A stretch of DNA of 64,000 bases, from NCBI GenBank assembly GCA_015056575.1, contig SVGA01000008.1, forward strand, positions 1 through 64,000, written 5' to 3'. Shown here piece by piece: positions 26,399-35,545 of the stretch. Position 1 is the first letter of the stretch; every line of letters starts with the position of its first letter. Position numbers and translations under genes: made by a program. The notes beneath the pieces are model-generated. The model saw nothing but the letters and a program-made list of their open reading frames with translations. It was not told the DNA's origin and made no database searches. Source of the DNA: Butyrivibrio sp. GTDB lineage: Bacteria > Bacillota > Clostridia > Lachnospirales > Lachnospiraceae.

Positions 26399-27598
26399 AT
26401 GAGCGAACAGATGAAGAAGTATATCAGCGAGGCGGAAGCAGCACTGCTGCACACCTATAACCGTTATCAGATCGTGCTGGATAAGGGAGAGGGAGTATAT
26501 CTCTATGATATAGACGGCAAGAAGTATCTGGACTTTGTTTCCGGAATTGCCGTATTTGCCCTGGGCTACGGCAACAAAAAGTACAATGATGCCCTTAAGG
26601 CGCAGATTGACAAGCTTCTTCACACCTCTAATTATTACTATAATGTTCCCGCCATTGAGGCTGCAAAGAAGATCAAGGAAGTCTCGGGAATGGACAGAGT
26701 GTTCTTTACAAACAGCGGAGCGGAGGCTGTTGAGGGTGCTCTCAAGGCAGCCAGAAAATATGCTTTTCTTAAGGATGGCAGGACGGATCACGAGATCATT
26801 GCCATGAACCACTCCTTCCACGGAAGGACCTTCGGCGCACTTTCGGTTACGGGAAATCCCCACTACCGCGAGGCCTTTGAGCCTATGATCGGCAACATAA
26901 AGTTTGCGGATCTCAATGACCTTGACAGTGTTCTTTCTCTTGTAAATGACAAGACCTGTGCCATTATCCTTGAGACTGTTCAGGGAGAGGGCGGTATATT
27001 TCCTGCAACAAAAGAGTTTTTGGAGGGGATCAGGAAGGTTTGCGATGAAAAGGACATCCTGCTTATCCTGGACGAGATCCAGTGTGGCATGGGAAGAACA
27101 GGATATATGTATGCGTGGCAGAAGTACGGCGTAAAGCCCGATATCATGACAACGGCCAAGGCCCTTGGCTGCGGAGTGCCTGTGGGAGCCTTCCTTATGA
27201 CTGAGAAAGTGGGGCAGAATTCATTGGTTGCCGGTGATCACGGAACCACTTACGGAGGTAATCCCTTCGCCTGTGCCGCCATCAATAAAGTCCTTGATTT
27301 ATTTAAAGAGGACAATATAATAGAGAATGTGAATGCGGTGGCTCCCTATCTGGAACAGCGTCTTGATGAGCTTAGAGACAAATATGACTTCATCACGGAC
27401 AGGAGAGGTGCAGGTTTAATGCAGGGTCTGGTATTTGACAGACCAGTTGCGGAAGTGATCAACAAGGCTCTGGAAAAGGGACTTATCCTTATCAATGCCG
27501 GCACCAATATCATAAGATTTGTACCGCCGCTGGTTATTACGAAGGAGAATGTTGATGACATGATCGCTATTCTGGATTCATGTCTGGAGTCTATATGA
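26399..27598 (+). CDS. argD: Acetylornithine aminotransferase
   Basis: A 399-residue class III PLP aminotransferase converting N-acetylglutamate semialdehyde to N-acetylornithine. Seen: FVSGIAVFALGYG, TNSGAEAVEGALKAARK, MNHSFHGRTFGAL, LILDEIQCGMGRTG and the PLP Lys in TTAKALGCGVPVGAF. ATG 26399 follows GGGAG, while ATG 26384 is less likely. Its stop overlaps the start of the next gene by ATGA. Confidence 0.95.
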   Translation: MSEQMKKYISEAEAALLHTYNRYQIVLDKGEGVYLYDIDGKKYLDFVSGIAVFALGYGNKKYNDALKAQIDKLLHTSNYYYNVPAIEAAKKIKEVSGMDRVFFTNSGAEAVEGALKAARKYAFLKDGRTDHEIIAMNHSFHGRTFGALSVTGNPHYREAFEPMIGNIKFADLNDLDSVLSLVNDKTCAIILETVQGEGGIFPATKEFLEGIRKVCDEKDILLILDEIQCGMGRTGYMYAWQKYGVKPDIMTTAKALGCGVPVGAFLMTEKVGQNSLVAGDHGTTYGGNPFACAAINKVLDLFKEDNIIENVNAVAPYLEQRLDELRDKYDFITDRRGAGLMQGLVFDRPVAEVINKALEKGLILINAGTNIIRFVPPLVITKENVDDMIAILDSCLESI

Positions 27599-29088
27599 AG
27601 TTACGTATCAGGATCTTTTCAATAATACTGGTTATCTGTGCCCTGGCGGGAACATTCGTCTATGCCCGCTCAGACAGAAATATTTTTGAAGATTATTCAC
27701 TTTTTGGCAACAATAAGACTACAGTCAGGCTTTGGTACACGGATGATTCACTTACCCCGTATCTTCAGAGCCGGGCTGTCGCCTATGCCGAGTCCAATGA
27801 AGACGTTCGTATCGAACCCGTACTGGTCTCAGGTCTTGAATACCTCGAGGCGATCAACAGGGCATCTGTAGATATGGACAATTACCCGGATCTTTACATC
27901 ACAACCAATGACTCTCTGGAGAAGGCTTATCTTGCAGGCCTTGCCATGGAGGTTGACGAGGACGGACAGTTTCTGACGGGAAGTCTTTTCCCTGAGGCTG
28001 CCCTTAATTCCGTCACCTACAAGGGTAAAAAGATTGCATATCCCTTCTACTTTGAGACCAGCTCTCTTATCTACAACAAGACCTACCTTGAAAACATGGC
28101 TGTTGAGACCATGCAGTCCGAGATCGATACAGCCGAGGGTGAGGCGGCCCAGGCCGCTGCGGAGGAGGCTTCAAGCGAAGAAGAGCTTGAAGAGGCATCT
28201 TCAACAGATGTAAGTGCTGAAATTACTCAGGGAATGATCGATGAGGCGGTTGCCGAGAGTCTTCCCCTTACCATTTCGGATATCCTGAAATTTGCCGAGA
28301 ACTACAACGCTCCCGAGCAGGTTGAAGCGGTGTTTGAGTGGGATGTGACTGATATTTTTTACAATTATTTCTTTGTTGGAAATTATATGAATGTAGGCGG
28401 CAATGCCGGGGATGATGTGAGTCAGATAGACATCTACAACACAGACACCATGAGCTGCATGAAGATATATCAACAGCTCAACCAGTTCTTTGCCATCGAT
28501 CCCGAGTCCATCGACTATGATCAGGTGGTTCAGGACTTTATTGACGGCAAGGTTGTATTTACAGTGGCAACTACCGATATCATCAAGAAGATTGAGGAAG
28601 CACAGGCAGCGGGAGAGTGTGACTTTGAATTTGCGGTTGCGGACATGCCCGGTATTACTGCGGATTTTGGATCAAGGACCATGTCCGTAACGGAGTGCCT
28701 TGTGGTAAACGGCCTTTCCGAGCACGGAAAAGAGGCTGCTGATGTTGCCAGGTTCCTGTGCAGCGATTCCTCCGGTGACATATTCAAGCATTCCGGCAAG
28801 ATAGCTGCAAGATACGGTGTAGAGTACGGGGATCCCAATATCGTGACATTTGTAAAGGTTTATGCGGATTCGGTTCCCATGCCCAAGACCATTGAGACCA
28901 GTAATCTTTGGATGCAGCTTGAGATTGCCTTCACCAAGATCTGGAACGGTGAAGACTGTAATTCTACATTGAGGCAGGTATCGGAGAATATTATGACCCA
29001 GATCACCGGCGAGCCCTTTACCGAGGAAACTTTGCCGGATCCCGATAATGTAGATATTACTGCCGACCTCAATGAAGATAATGATTGA
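27595..29088 (+). CDS. Extracytoplasmic solute-binding protein
   Basis: A 497-residue protein with an uncleaved-looking or Sec-type N-terminal hydrophobic segment (IFSIILVICALAGTFVYA) and no lipobox. It has the MalE-like bacterial solute-binding fold (TTVRLWYTDDSLTPYLQSRA, NYPDLYITTNDSLEKAYLAG, YPFYFETSSLIYNKTYL). A very acidic Ala/Glu/Ser-rich insertion (about residues 175-215) is absent from usual family members. No permease genes are adjacent. The ATGA overlap with argD ties its expression to arginine biosynthesis. Ligand unknown. Confidence 0.8.
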   Translation: MKLRIRIFSIILVICALAGTFVYARSDRNIFEDYSLFGNNKTTVRLWYTDDSLTPYLQSRAVAYAESNEDVRIEPVLVSGLEYLEAINRASVDMDNYPDLYITTNDSLEKAYLAGLAMEVDEDGQFLTGSLFPEAALNSVTYKGKKIAYPFYFETSSLIYNKTYLENMAVETMQSEIDTAEGEAAQAAAEEASSEEELEEASSTDVSAEITQGMIDEAVAESLPLTISDILKFAENYNAPEQVEAVFEWDVTDIFYNYFFVGNYMNVGGNAGDDVSQIDIYNTDTMSCMKIYQQLNQFFAIDPESIDYDQVVQDFIDGKVVFTVATTDIIKKIEEAQAAGECDFEFAVADMPGITADFGSRTMSVTECLVVNGLSEHGKEAADVARFLCSDSSGDIFKHSGKIAARYGVEYGDPNIVTFVKVYADSVPMPKTIETSNLWMQLEIAFTKIWNGEDCNSTLRQVSENIMTQITGEPFTEETLPDPDNVDITADLNEDND

Positions 29089-29113
29089 AATATTACAACA
29101 TATTTAATAAAAT
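29085..29113 (+). promoter_or_regulatory. Promoter of the comEA operon
   Basis: TTGAAA (29085-29090, overlapping the upstream stop codon), 17-base spacer, TAAAAT (29108-29113). Expected transcript start near 29120. Confidence 0.65.
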
Positions 29114-29123
29114 AGATTAGCAT

Positions 29124-29145
29124 GGTGGGGTCCTCCACAGGAGGA
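29124..29145 (+). promoter_or_regulatory. Hairpin covering the comEA ribosome binding site
   Basis: TCCTCC (29131-29136) pairs perfectly with GGAGGA (29140-29145), the Shine-Dalgarno sequence, across a three-base loop. An alternative stem GTGGG (29125-29129) / TCCAC (29134-29138, one G-U) would compete with it and free the site. Confidence 0.5.
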
Positions 29146-29148
29146 AAC

Positions 29149-29862
29149 ATGCGAAAAAAGTTAATAGTTTTAATAGCGGTAGTTATGCTTGTAATGCAGA
29201 CAGGATGTACATTAGCAAGTACTGAAGTGATGCTTGAACCCGTAGCGGAAACGGCTGCTTTTGGATCATCTTCGGAGAATCTTGCTTCAGCCGGGGATAA
29301 GGGTGATGTCTCTTTTCCCGAGGAGAAGAAAGAGGGCTTAAGTGACGCTTCGGGGTATGTATCTGCCAATTCGCAGGTTGTGGTATATGTCTGCGGGGCT
29401 GTTAAGGATCCGGGGGTCTATGAGCTGGAAGCGGGATCAAGACTTGATGATGCGGTAAAGGCTGCAGGCGGTTTTGATGATGAGGCTGACAGGACCTATG
29501 TGAATCTGGCGGCTGTCTGTGAGGATGGGATCAAGCTTTATATTCCAACCGAACAGGAGATTGCAAAGCTGGCGGACGGGGACAGGACCATTGACAAGTT
29601 GGCAAAGGTATCCGGGAGCACCTCAGGCGGACCGGAAGCTTTAGGTGGAGCCCTGGCAGCTGAAGATAACGGCCTTATCAACATTAATACTGCTACGAAG
29701 GAAGAACTTACCTCTTTGCCGGGGATCGGCGGAGGATACGCGGACAGGATAATCGCCTACCGCAGTGAAAAGGGAGCCTTTAAGAGTATCGAGGATATCA
29801 AGAAGGTTTCCGGGATCAAGGATAAGCTTTTTTCCAAGATCAAAGATAAGATAACGGTTTGA
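29149..29862 (+). CDS. comEA: ComEA-like helix-hairpin-helix DNA-binding lipoprotein
   Basis: A 237-residue protein with a lipoprotein signal (lipobox MQTGC), an SLBB-type domain (VVVYVCGAVKDPGVYELEAG, about residues 80-150) and a C-terminal double helix-hairpin-helix (INTATKEELTSLPGIGGGYADRI, about 178-237). ComEA binds incoming DNA outside the membrane during natural transformation. Start ATG 29149 follows GGAGGAAAC. The lipid anchor is unusual, as B. subtilis ComEA has a transmembrane anchor. comEC lies 3.2 kb downstream in the same direction. Confidence 0.9.
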   Translation: MRKKLIVLIAVVMLVMQTGCTLASTEVMLEPVAETAAFGSSSENLASAGDKGDVSFPEEKKEGLSDASGYVSANSQVVVYVCGAVKDPGVYELEAGSRLDDAVKAAGGFDDEADRTYVNLAAVCEDGIKLYIPTEQEIAKLADGDRTIDKLAKVSGSTSGGPEALGGALAAEDNGLININTATKEELTSLPGIGGGYADRIIAYRSEKGAFKSIEDIKKVSGIKDKLFSKIKDKITV

Positions 29863-29884
29863 ATTATTTAGGAATGGTGAAGAA

Positions 29885-30565
29885 ATGAGTAAGAGAGCGC
29901 TGGTTGTTGACGACGAGAGAGCAATTGTAAAGGGGATAAAGTTCAGCCTGGAACAGGATGATATCGTGGTCGACTGTGCCTATGACGGCAACGAAGCGCT
30001 TGAGAAGGCCAGACAGAACGAATATGATATTATTCTTCTTGATGTGATGCTACCGGGACTTACAGGCTTTGAGGTGTGCCAGCAGATAAGGGAGTTTTCC
30101 AATGTACCCATAATAATGCTTACAGCCAAGGGCGACGATATGGACAAGATCCTTGGACTTGACTACGGTGCCGACGACTATATGACAAAGCCCTTCAATA
30201 TTCTTGAGGTTAAGGCCAGGATCAAGGCTATCATGCGCAGGATGAGCAGGCCCGGGGATGCGGATAAGGTTATCAGCTATGGCGATCTTAAGCTCAACGA
30301 GGAGTACAGGCGTGTCTTTGTTAAGGAGAGGGAGATCAATGTCACCAGTAGAGAGTATGAGCTTTTGGAACTTCTGGCATCCACTCCCGGCAAGACATAC
30401 TCACGAGAGGAGCTTCTTGAGACCATCTGGGGTAAGGATTATCCCGGTGATGAGAGAACCGTGGATGTTCACATCAGAAGACTTCGTGAAAAACTTGAGA
30501 CCAATCCCAGCGAGCCCCGTTATGTAAGGACCAAGTGGGGCAGCGGATACTATTTTCAGGCATAA
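29885..30565 (+). CDS. OmpR/PhoB-type response regulator
   Basis: A 226-residue two-domain regulator: receiver (DDE cluster VVDDERA, phospho-acceptor Asp53 in LLDVMLPG, Lys in DDYMTKPF) and a winged helix (INVTSREYELLELLAS, DVHIRRLREKLE). The histidine kinase is encoded three bases downstream. Closest common relatives are PhoB/WalR/MtrA-type regulators. Confidence 0.95.
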   Translation: MSKRALVVDDERAIVKGIKFSLEQDDIVVDCAYDGNEALEKARQNEYDIILLDVMLPGLTGFEVCQQIREFSNVPIIMLTAKGDDMDKILGLDYGADDYMTKPFNILEVKARIKAIMRRMSRPGDADKVISYGDLKLNEEYRRVFVKEREINVTSREYELLELLASTPGKTYSREELLETIWGKDYPGDERTVDVHIRRLREKLETNPSEPRYVRTKWGSGYYFQA

Positions 30566-30568
30566 TAT

Positions 30569-32086
30569 ATGAATACAACCGGTAGTTTTGCTGATTTTTT
30601 CAGGCAACTTAAAATACGTGACGTACTAAAGAGTCTTAGAGTGCGATTCTTTATCATAGTTTTCCTTACGGGATTGATCTCGTGCCTTGTTATGCACAGG
30701 GTCATCCTGGATAGCTATGAGGATCGTGCTGTCAATGTTAAATCGACGGAAGTCCAGACACAGCTTAGGATTCTGGCGAATCACCTTATTGTTTCCAATT
30801 ATCTTCAGGATACTTCCTCCGAGGTTATCAACGCAGAACTTGATATGCTGGCTAATCTTTACGATGGGCGAGTTATTGTCATAAGCGACGACCTCAAGGT
30901 TGTAAAGGACACATATAATATCAGTCAGGGCAAGACCATTATTTCCGAAGAGGTGGTCAGATGCTTAAAGACCGGGTCAAAGGGCTCTGTCTCAAAGTAT
31001 GACTCTGCCAGTGGTTATATAGAGGTTGTGACGCCCATCATTGAATCGGAGCTGATCCAGGAAGAGGATGTATCTGTATCCGGGAAGAGCGCAGAGGTTG
31101 TAAGAGGCGTTCTTCTTACCAGTGTTTCCACGGATACCATCGCCACTACTTTGGAGATCTTAAGCAGCCGTGCCCAAGCCATCGAGGTTATCATTATTCT
31201 TGTTATTTTGATGTTCGCTGCCTTTGTTTCCTACACGCTTCTAAAGCCCTTCGGAAGGATCACCGCTGCTATCAACGATGTCAAAGCGGGCTATACCGAT
31301 GAGCCTATCATCGGTCCCAACTACCTTGAGACCGAGCAGATCATAAACGCCTTCAATGCGCTGCTTAGGAGGATGAAGGTTCTTGATGACTCAAGGCAGG
31401 AGTTTGTGTCAAACGTCTCTCATGAGCTTAAGACTCCCATAACCTCCATGAAGGTTCTTGCGGATTCTCTTTTGGCTCAGGAAGATGTGCCCAACGAGGT
31501 ATACAGAGAGTTCATGAGCGATATCGGGGCGGAGATCGACAGGGAGGACAAGATCATCAACGACCTTCTTGCTCTTGTTAAGATGGACAAAAAAGCTTCC
31601 GGTCTTACCATAACCTCAGTGGATGTGGTAAGTCTTACAGAGGTTGTTTTAAAACGCCTTCGTCCCATTGCCAGGAAGCACAACATCGAGCTGACTCTGG
31701 AGAGTAAAAGAGCTATTACTGCAGAGATTGACGAAGTAAAGATATCTCTTGTTATCATGAATCTTGTGGAGAATGCCATCAAATATAACCGTGATGAGGG
31801 ATGGGTTCGGGTTGAGTTGGATGCCGACCATCAGTATTTTTATGTGAAGGTTATGGATTCAGGCTACGGAATTCCCGCTGAGTCTCTTGATCACATTTAT
31901 GAGAGATTCTACAGAGTTGATAAGTCAAGATCCAGAGAGATCGGCGGAACGGGACTTGGCCTTTCCATTGCAAGAAATGCTGTGATCATGCACAGAGGAA
32001 CCATTGAAGCTACAAGTGTTCCGGATGAGGGAACTACTTTTACAGTTAAGATACCGCTGACAAGTGCTGCGGTTTCAGGTAAGTGA
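30569..32086 (+). CDS. Sensor histidine kinase (HAMP-HisKA-HATPase)
   Basis: A 505-residue membrane kinase: TM1 (about 25-45), an extracytoplasmic sensor (45-210), TM2 (about 211-230), HAMP (230-280), HisKA with phospho-accepting His285 in SHELKTPITS, and an ATPase domain with N-box NLVENAIKYN, G1 DSGYGIPAE and G2 GGTGLGLSIA. Partner of the upstream response regulator. A GerMN lipoprotein follows within eight bases. Confidence 0.95.
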   Translation: MNTTGSFADFFRQLKIRDVLKSLRVRFFIIVFLTGLISCLVMHRVILDSYEDRAVNVKSTEVQTQLRILANHLIVSNYLQDTSSEVINAELDMLANLYDGRVIVISDDLKVVKDTYNISQGKTIISEEVVRCLKTGSKGSVSKYDSASGYIEVVTPIIESELIQEEDVSVSGKSAEVVRGVLLTSVSTDTIATTLEILSSRAQAIEVIIILVILMFAAFVSYTLLKPFGRITAAINDVKAGYTDEPIIGPNYLETEQIINAFNALLRRMKVLDDSRQEFVSNVSHELKTPITSMKVLADSLLAQEDVPNEVYREFMSDIGAEIDREDKIINDLLALVKMDKKASGLTITSVDVVSLTEVVLKRLRPIARKHNIELTLESKRAITAEIDEVKISLVIMNLVENAIKYNRDEGWVRVELDADHQYFYVKVMDSGYGIPAESLDHIYERFYRVDKSRSREIGGTGLGLSIARNAVIMHRGTIEATSVPDEGTTFTVKIPLTSAAVSGK

Positions 32087-32093
32087 TAAGGAT

Positions 32094-33035
32094 ATGAGAC
32101 GATTTTTTTTGACCGGAAAAAACATAATAGCTCTGTTACTTGCCCTTATTCTGGGAGCCACTAGTCTTACAGGCTGCAGTATAGGAAGATCATCGGCTGA
32201 TGATGAGTCTTTTAAGCTTTTTTATGTGAACAACAGCGAGACGGCCATTGTGGCGGTAGACTATGAGATACAAAGCAGCAGCGTGGACACCGAGGCAGTT
32301 ATAGAAGAGCTTCTGGAGCAGCTTGGGACCATGCCTGAGAGAATGCAGTACGAGGCTCCTCTTACAGGTGAAGTAAACCTTCTTGGATATACCATTACCG
32401 ACAAGCTCCTTTCCCTGAACTTTGATATCTCTTATACAGAGATGGAGAGGACCATAGAGATCCTTGACAGGGCAGCCATCGTCAGAACCTTTACCCAGCT
32501 TCCTCAGATCGAGTATGTAAGCTTTTTGGTTGAGGGTAATCCTCTTACCGATCAGTACGGTAATGTCATAGGCAATATGTCTGCGGATACCTTTATCTAC
32601 AATATGGGTAATGAGATCAACACCTATGAAAAGATCGAGCTTAAGCTCTACTTTGCCAATGAGACCGGGGATAAGCTGGTGCCTGTGTACAGATCCGTTG
32701 TCTATAACAGTAATATTTCCATGGAGAGACTGGCAGTGGAGCAGCTGGTCAAGGGACCTAATTCTGATATCTGTTATCCCACTGTTTCCAAAGACTCCAA
32801 GATCAACAGCGTCAGTGTCAAGGATGGAGTCTGCTATATTGATTTTGATCCGTCCTTTTTAACCGAGCCCTATCAGGTCAGCGCTGAGATTGCGCTGTAT
32901 TCTATAGTCAATACAGTTACTGAGTTTTCTTACGTGAACAAGGTGGCTTTTTCCGTTGGGGGAGAGGCATCCTTCAAGTTTATGGACTATGACGTGTCCG
33001 GACCCTTTGAGAGGAATCTGGATATCATAGAGTAA
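32094..33035 (+). CDS. GerMN-domain lipoprotein
   Basis: A 313-residue lipoprotein (lipobox SLTGCS at about residues 22-27) with two GerMN-type domains (about 40-175 and 180-300). Both carry the FYVNN/YFANE start and a late repeat (LNFDISY, CYIDFDPSF). GerMN domains occur in GerM (sporulation/germination) and in actinobacterial LpqB, which modulates the MtrB kinase. Immediate adjacency to a kinase supports the latter comparison. Start ATG 32094. The longer frame from 32064 lies inside the kinase gene. Confidence 0.85.
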   Translation: MRRFFLTGKNIIALLLALILGATSLTGCSIGRSSADDESFKLFYVNNSETAIVAVDYEIQSSSVDTEAVIEELLEQLGTMPERMQYEAPLTGEVNLLGYTITDKLLSLNFDISYTEMERTIEILDRAAIVRTFTQLPQIEYVSFLVEGNPLTDQYGNVIGNMSADTFIYNMGNEINTYEKIELKLYFANETGDKLVPVYRSVVYNSNISMERLAVEQLVKGPNSDICYPTVSKDSKINSVSVKDGVCYIDFDPSFLTEPYQVSAEIALYSIVNTVTEFSYVNKVAFSVGGEASFKFMDYDVSGPFERNLDIIE

Positions 33036-33068
33036 TAATAAAAATAATTCTATTGGGAGATCAATTCT

Positions 33069-35456
33069 TTGAAGCGGCCGTTATGCGTTTTTGCGCTTAT
33101 TTTAACGGCGGCTGTCCTGCTTTATCTTGAACTGTTTTATTCTGATATTTCCAACCAAGGTTCATGCCCTGAGCCGGAAGGCAGCTATGCCGAAATTCTC
33201 GGAAGAGTATCGGAAAAAGAGCTTGTGAAAGGCTATGACGGAGAAGAACAGGTGGTTATCTATATTTCTTCTGATGATTCCATGTCAGTTCAATGTTATC
33301 CGGAGGGGAATGATGTTCCGGCCATAGGCACTTTTGTGCGGATCGGCGGGAAGGTAAAGACCTTTTCATCCCCTACCAATCCCGGCGAGTTCGACAGCCG
33401 TCTCTATTACAATACCCTGAAAATTTCATACAGACTAACGCATGCCAGGGTCCTTGCGGTTGGAGGTAAAAAGAACGGATATCGTGAGGCATTGTGGGAT
33501 ATTAAGACGTATCTTGCTGCTTCCCTGGATAAGAATCTTCTGCCGGAGGATGCCGGCATCATGAAGGCCATGCTGCTTGGGGACAAGAGCAGCCTTGACG
33601 GTGATGTGCAAAGCCGATTTAAAGCTGCAGGAGTTGTCCATATACTCTGTATAAGCGGAACCCATATCGCCCTGCTGGGGATGTGGCTATACAGACTCTT
33701 AAAGCGCATTTTGGATGTGGTATATCGGTGCAGCAAAGGCTTTATAAAAGGGCGTATTTTCCTGCATCTTTCAAATACGCTGTCCTGCATATTAGCTGTG
33801 GCGGCAATGTATTCCTATGGAGTCATGTGCGGAATGGGAAGCTCTGCCTTCAGGGCAATCCTTATGTTCAGCTTAAGGCTTCTTGCACCTGTACTTGGAA
33901 GGACCTACGATATTCTCACCGCCCTGGCTATTTCGGAGATTCTTTTACTGCTGCATCAGCCTCTGTACATATACAACAGCGGCTTTTTGATGTCCTTCGG
34001 GGCAGTGGTGGGAATAGTTGTCATAAAGCCCTGTCTTACAGTCATGGGCCTGTCAAAAGGACAGGAGATGAGATTTGTGGATGATAAGAAGAGCAAAGGA
34101 ATAAGCGGCGAAAAGGTGTTAGCTTTTATTAAGGGAGGTGTTCTTAGCTCAGTCTCCATCGGTATTGCGACCCTTCCTGTCTACGGGCTGTATTACTATA
34201 CTTATCCGCTGCATTCCATCATTCTGAATCTTCTCGTGATTCCGGTTCTGGGGCTGCTTCTGGCTCTTGGAGCGGGAGCAGTTATCATAAAACCCTTGGG
34301 ACTTTTGGTTCATCTTATACTTTCAGGTTACAGTCTGATAAGTTCTTTTAGCGGGCTAAATGCTGCATTTACCTGGTATATGGGGCATCCCGCAAGGTGG
34401 CAGGTATTTACATACCTGTGCCTGATATGTCTCTTTGTGGTAATAACAAAAAGATACGGTGAATCCGGCGTAGCAGCTTCAAAGCTTCAGAGCACCGGTA
34501 GGAATCAGGGCACCGGCAGAACGCCGGGCATCGGATGGACTCCGGGCACCGGAAGGGGCTTTTTTATTCTCTTTCGAAGGGACATTATCAGATATTCCAT
34601 TCTGCTGGCGGCGGTGGTGATCTTTTCCTTGAGATTCCATCCTGATCTTGAGGTGAATATGATCGACGTGGGGCAGGGAGATTCAATCCTGGTTTCAAGC
34701 AAAGGGCGGAATCTTCTGATAGATGGCGGCAGTACTTCAAAGAAAAACGTAGGTAAATACCGCATTATTCCGTTTCTTAAATATCATGGAACAGGAAAGC
34801 TTGATGCGGTGGTTATAACACATGAGGACGAAGACCATATAAGCGGAATTCTTGATATCATGGACGACATGGAGATGGGGGGAATCAGGATAAAGAAACT
34901 GATACTTCCGGAAGTGGCAGAAAGCTCAAGAGGAGAGAATTATCATTTGCTGGAACAAAGAGCAGCAAAGCTTGGAATCCCAATCCTATATATAAACAGT
35001 GGTGAGGAATTCAGTATTGGGAAGGCGAATCTCACCTGTCTAAACCCTGCCAGGGACAAGGCATTTTCCGGAGCCAATGAATACTCAACGGTTCTTCATC
35101 TTCGCTGCGGGGAGTTTACGGCTCTTTTCACCGGGGATGTGGAAGGAGAGGGGCAGGAGTATCTGCGGGATGCCATAAAAAATAATCTGCCTCTTTACGC
35201 AGATGTTGATCTTCTCAAGGTTGCTCACCATGGTTCGCAGTACACAACGGACTATGATTTTCTAGAACTTGTCCGACCGGAGATTGCACTTATAAGCTGC
35301 GGTGAGAATAACTCCTACGGTCATCCCCATGAAGATTTGCTGGATAGACTAAAGCAGGCCGGATCAAAAGTATACAGGACTGACAAAACGGGCTGCATCA
35401 CAGTGAAGCTTAATGGAAAGGCATTGAGGGTCAGAGGATTTATAAGTCAAAGGTAG
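33069..35456 (+). CDS. comEC: ComEC/Rec2 DNA uptake channel
   Basis: A 795-residue polytopic membrane protein: N-terminal DUF4131-like/OB region (about 30-130), the competence domain with many TM segments (about 140-500), and a C-terminal metallo-beta-lactamase-like domain (about 535-790) with VNMIDVGQGDSILV, ITHEDEDHISG, LFTGDVEGEG and KVAHHGSQYTT. It forms the single-strand DNA channel of natural transformation. The start codon is TTG at 33069, preceded by GGGAGA. A short Gly/Thr-rich repeat sits just before the last domain. Confidence 0.94.
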   Translation: MKRPLCVFALILTAAVLLYLELFYSDISNQGSCPEPEGSYAEILGRVSEKELVKGYDGEEQVVIYISSDDSMSVQCYPEGNDVPAIGTFVRIGGKVKTFSSPTNPGEFDSRLYYNTLKISYRLTHARVLAVGGKKNGYREALWDIKTYLAASLDKNLLPEDAGIMKAMLLGDKSSLDGDVQSRFKAAGVVHILCISGTHIALLGMWLYRLLKRILDVVYRCSKGFIKGRIFLHLSNTLSCILAVAAMYSYGVMCGMGSSAFRAILMFSLRLLAPVLGRTYDILTALAISEILLLLHQPLYIYNSGFLMSFGAVVGIVVIKPCLTVMGLSKGQEMRFVDDKKSKGISGEKVLAFIKGGVLSSVSIGIATLPVYGLYYYTYPLHSIILNLLVIPVLGLLLALGAGAVIIKPLGLLVHLILSGYSLISSFSGLNAAFTWYMGHPARWQVFTYLCLICLFVVITKRYGESGVAASKLQSTGRNQGTGRTPGIGWTPGTGRGFFILFRRDIIRYSILLAAVVIFSLRFHPDLEVNMIDVGQGDSILVSSKGRNLLIDGGSTSKKNVGKYRIIPFLKYHGTGKLDAVVITHEDEDHISGILDIMDDMEMGGIRIKKLILPEVAESSRGENYHLLEQRAAKLGIPILYINSGEEFSIGKANLTCLNPARDKAFSGANEYSTVLHLRCGEFTALFTGDVEGEGQEYLRDAIKNNLPLYADVDLLKVAHHGSQYTTDYDFLELVRPEIALISCGENNSYGHPHEDLLDRLKQAGSKVYRTDKTGCITVKLNGKALRVRGFISQR
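34491..34562 (+). repeat. Four 18-bp tandem repeats inside comEC
   Basis: Four adjacent 18-base units, each near GGCACCGGnAGnnnnCCG, encode STGRNQ, GTGRTP, GIGWTP and GTGRGF in the linker between the membrane and beta-lactamase-like domains. The period keeps the reading frame. Confidence 0.75.
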
Positions 35457-35478
35457 GGCAGGGCTTATAAGGATAAAA

Positions 35479-35518
35479 AAGGCCTCCCAAAGATATACAT
35501 CTTTGAGAGACCTTAAAT
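35479..35518. terminator. Bidirectional terminator between comEC and the chemoreceptor
   Basis: AAGG-CCTC-CCAAAGAT pairs with ATCTTTG-AGAG-ACCTT around an ATAC loop. The minus-strand side is followed by TTTTTTATCC and the plus side by AAATTT, so it serves chiefly the minus-strand gene. Confidence 0.75.
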
Positions 35519-35545
35519 TTATCATTGCTTTTACGATTAGCGGTC

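Noticed and set aside
34491-34562. Repeats in comEC as a CRISPR-like or mobile element
   Set aside because: Units are contiguous without spacers, in frame, and encode a plausible protein linker.
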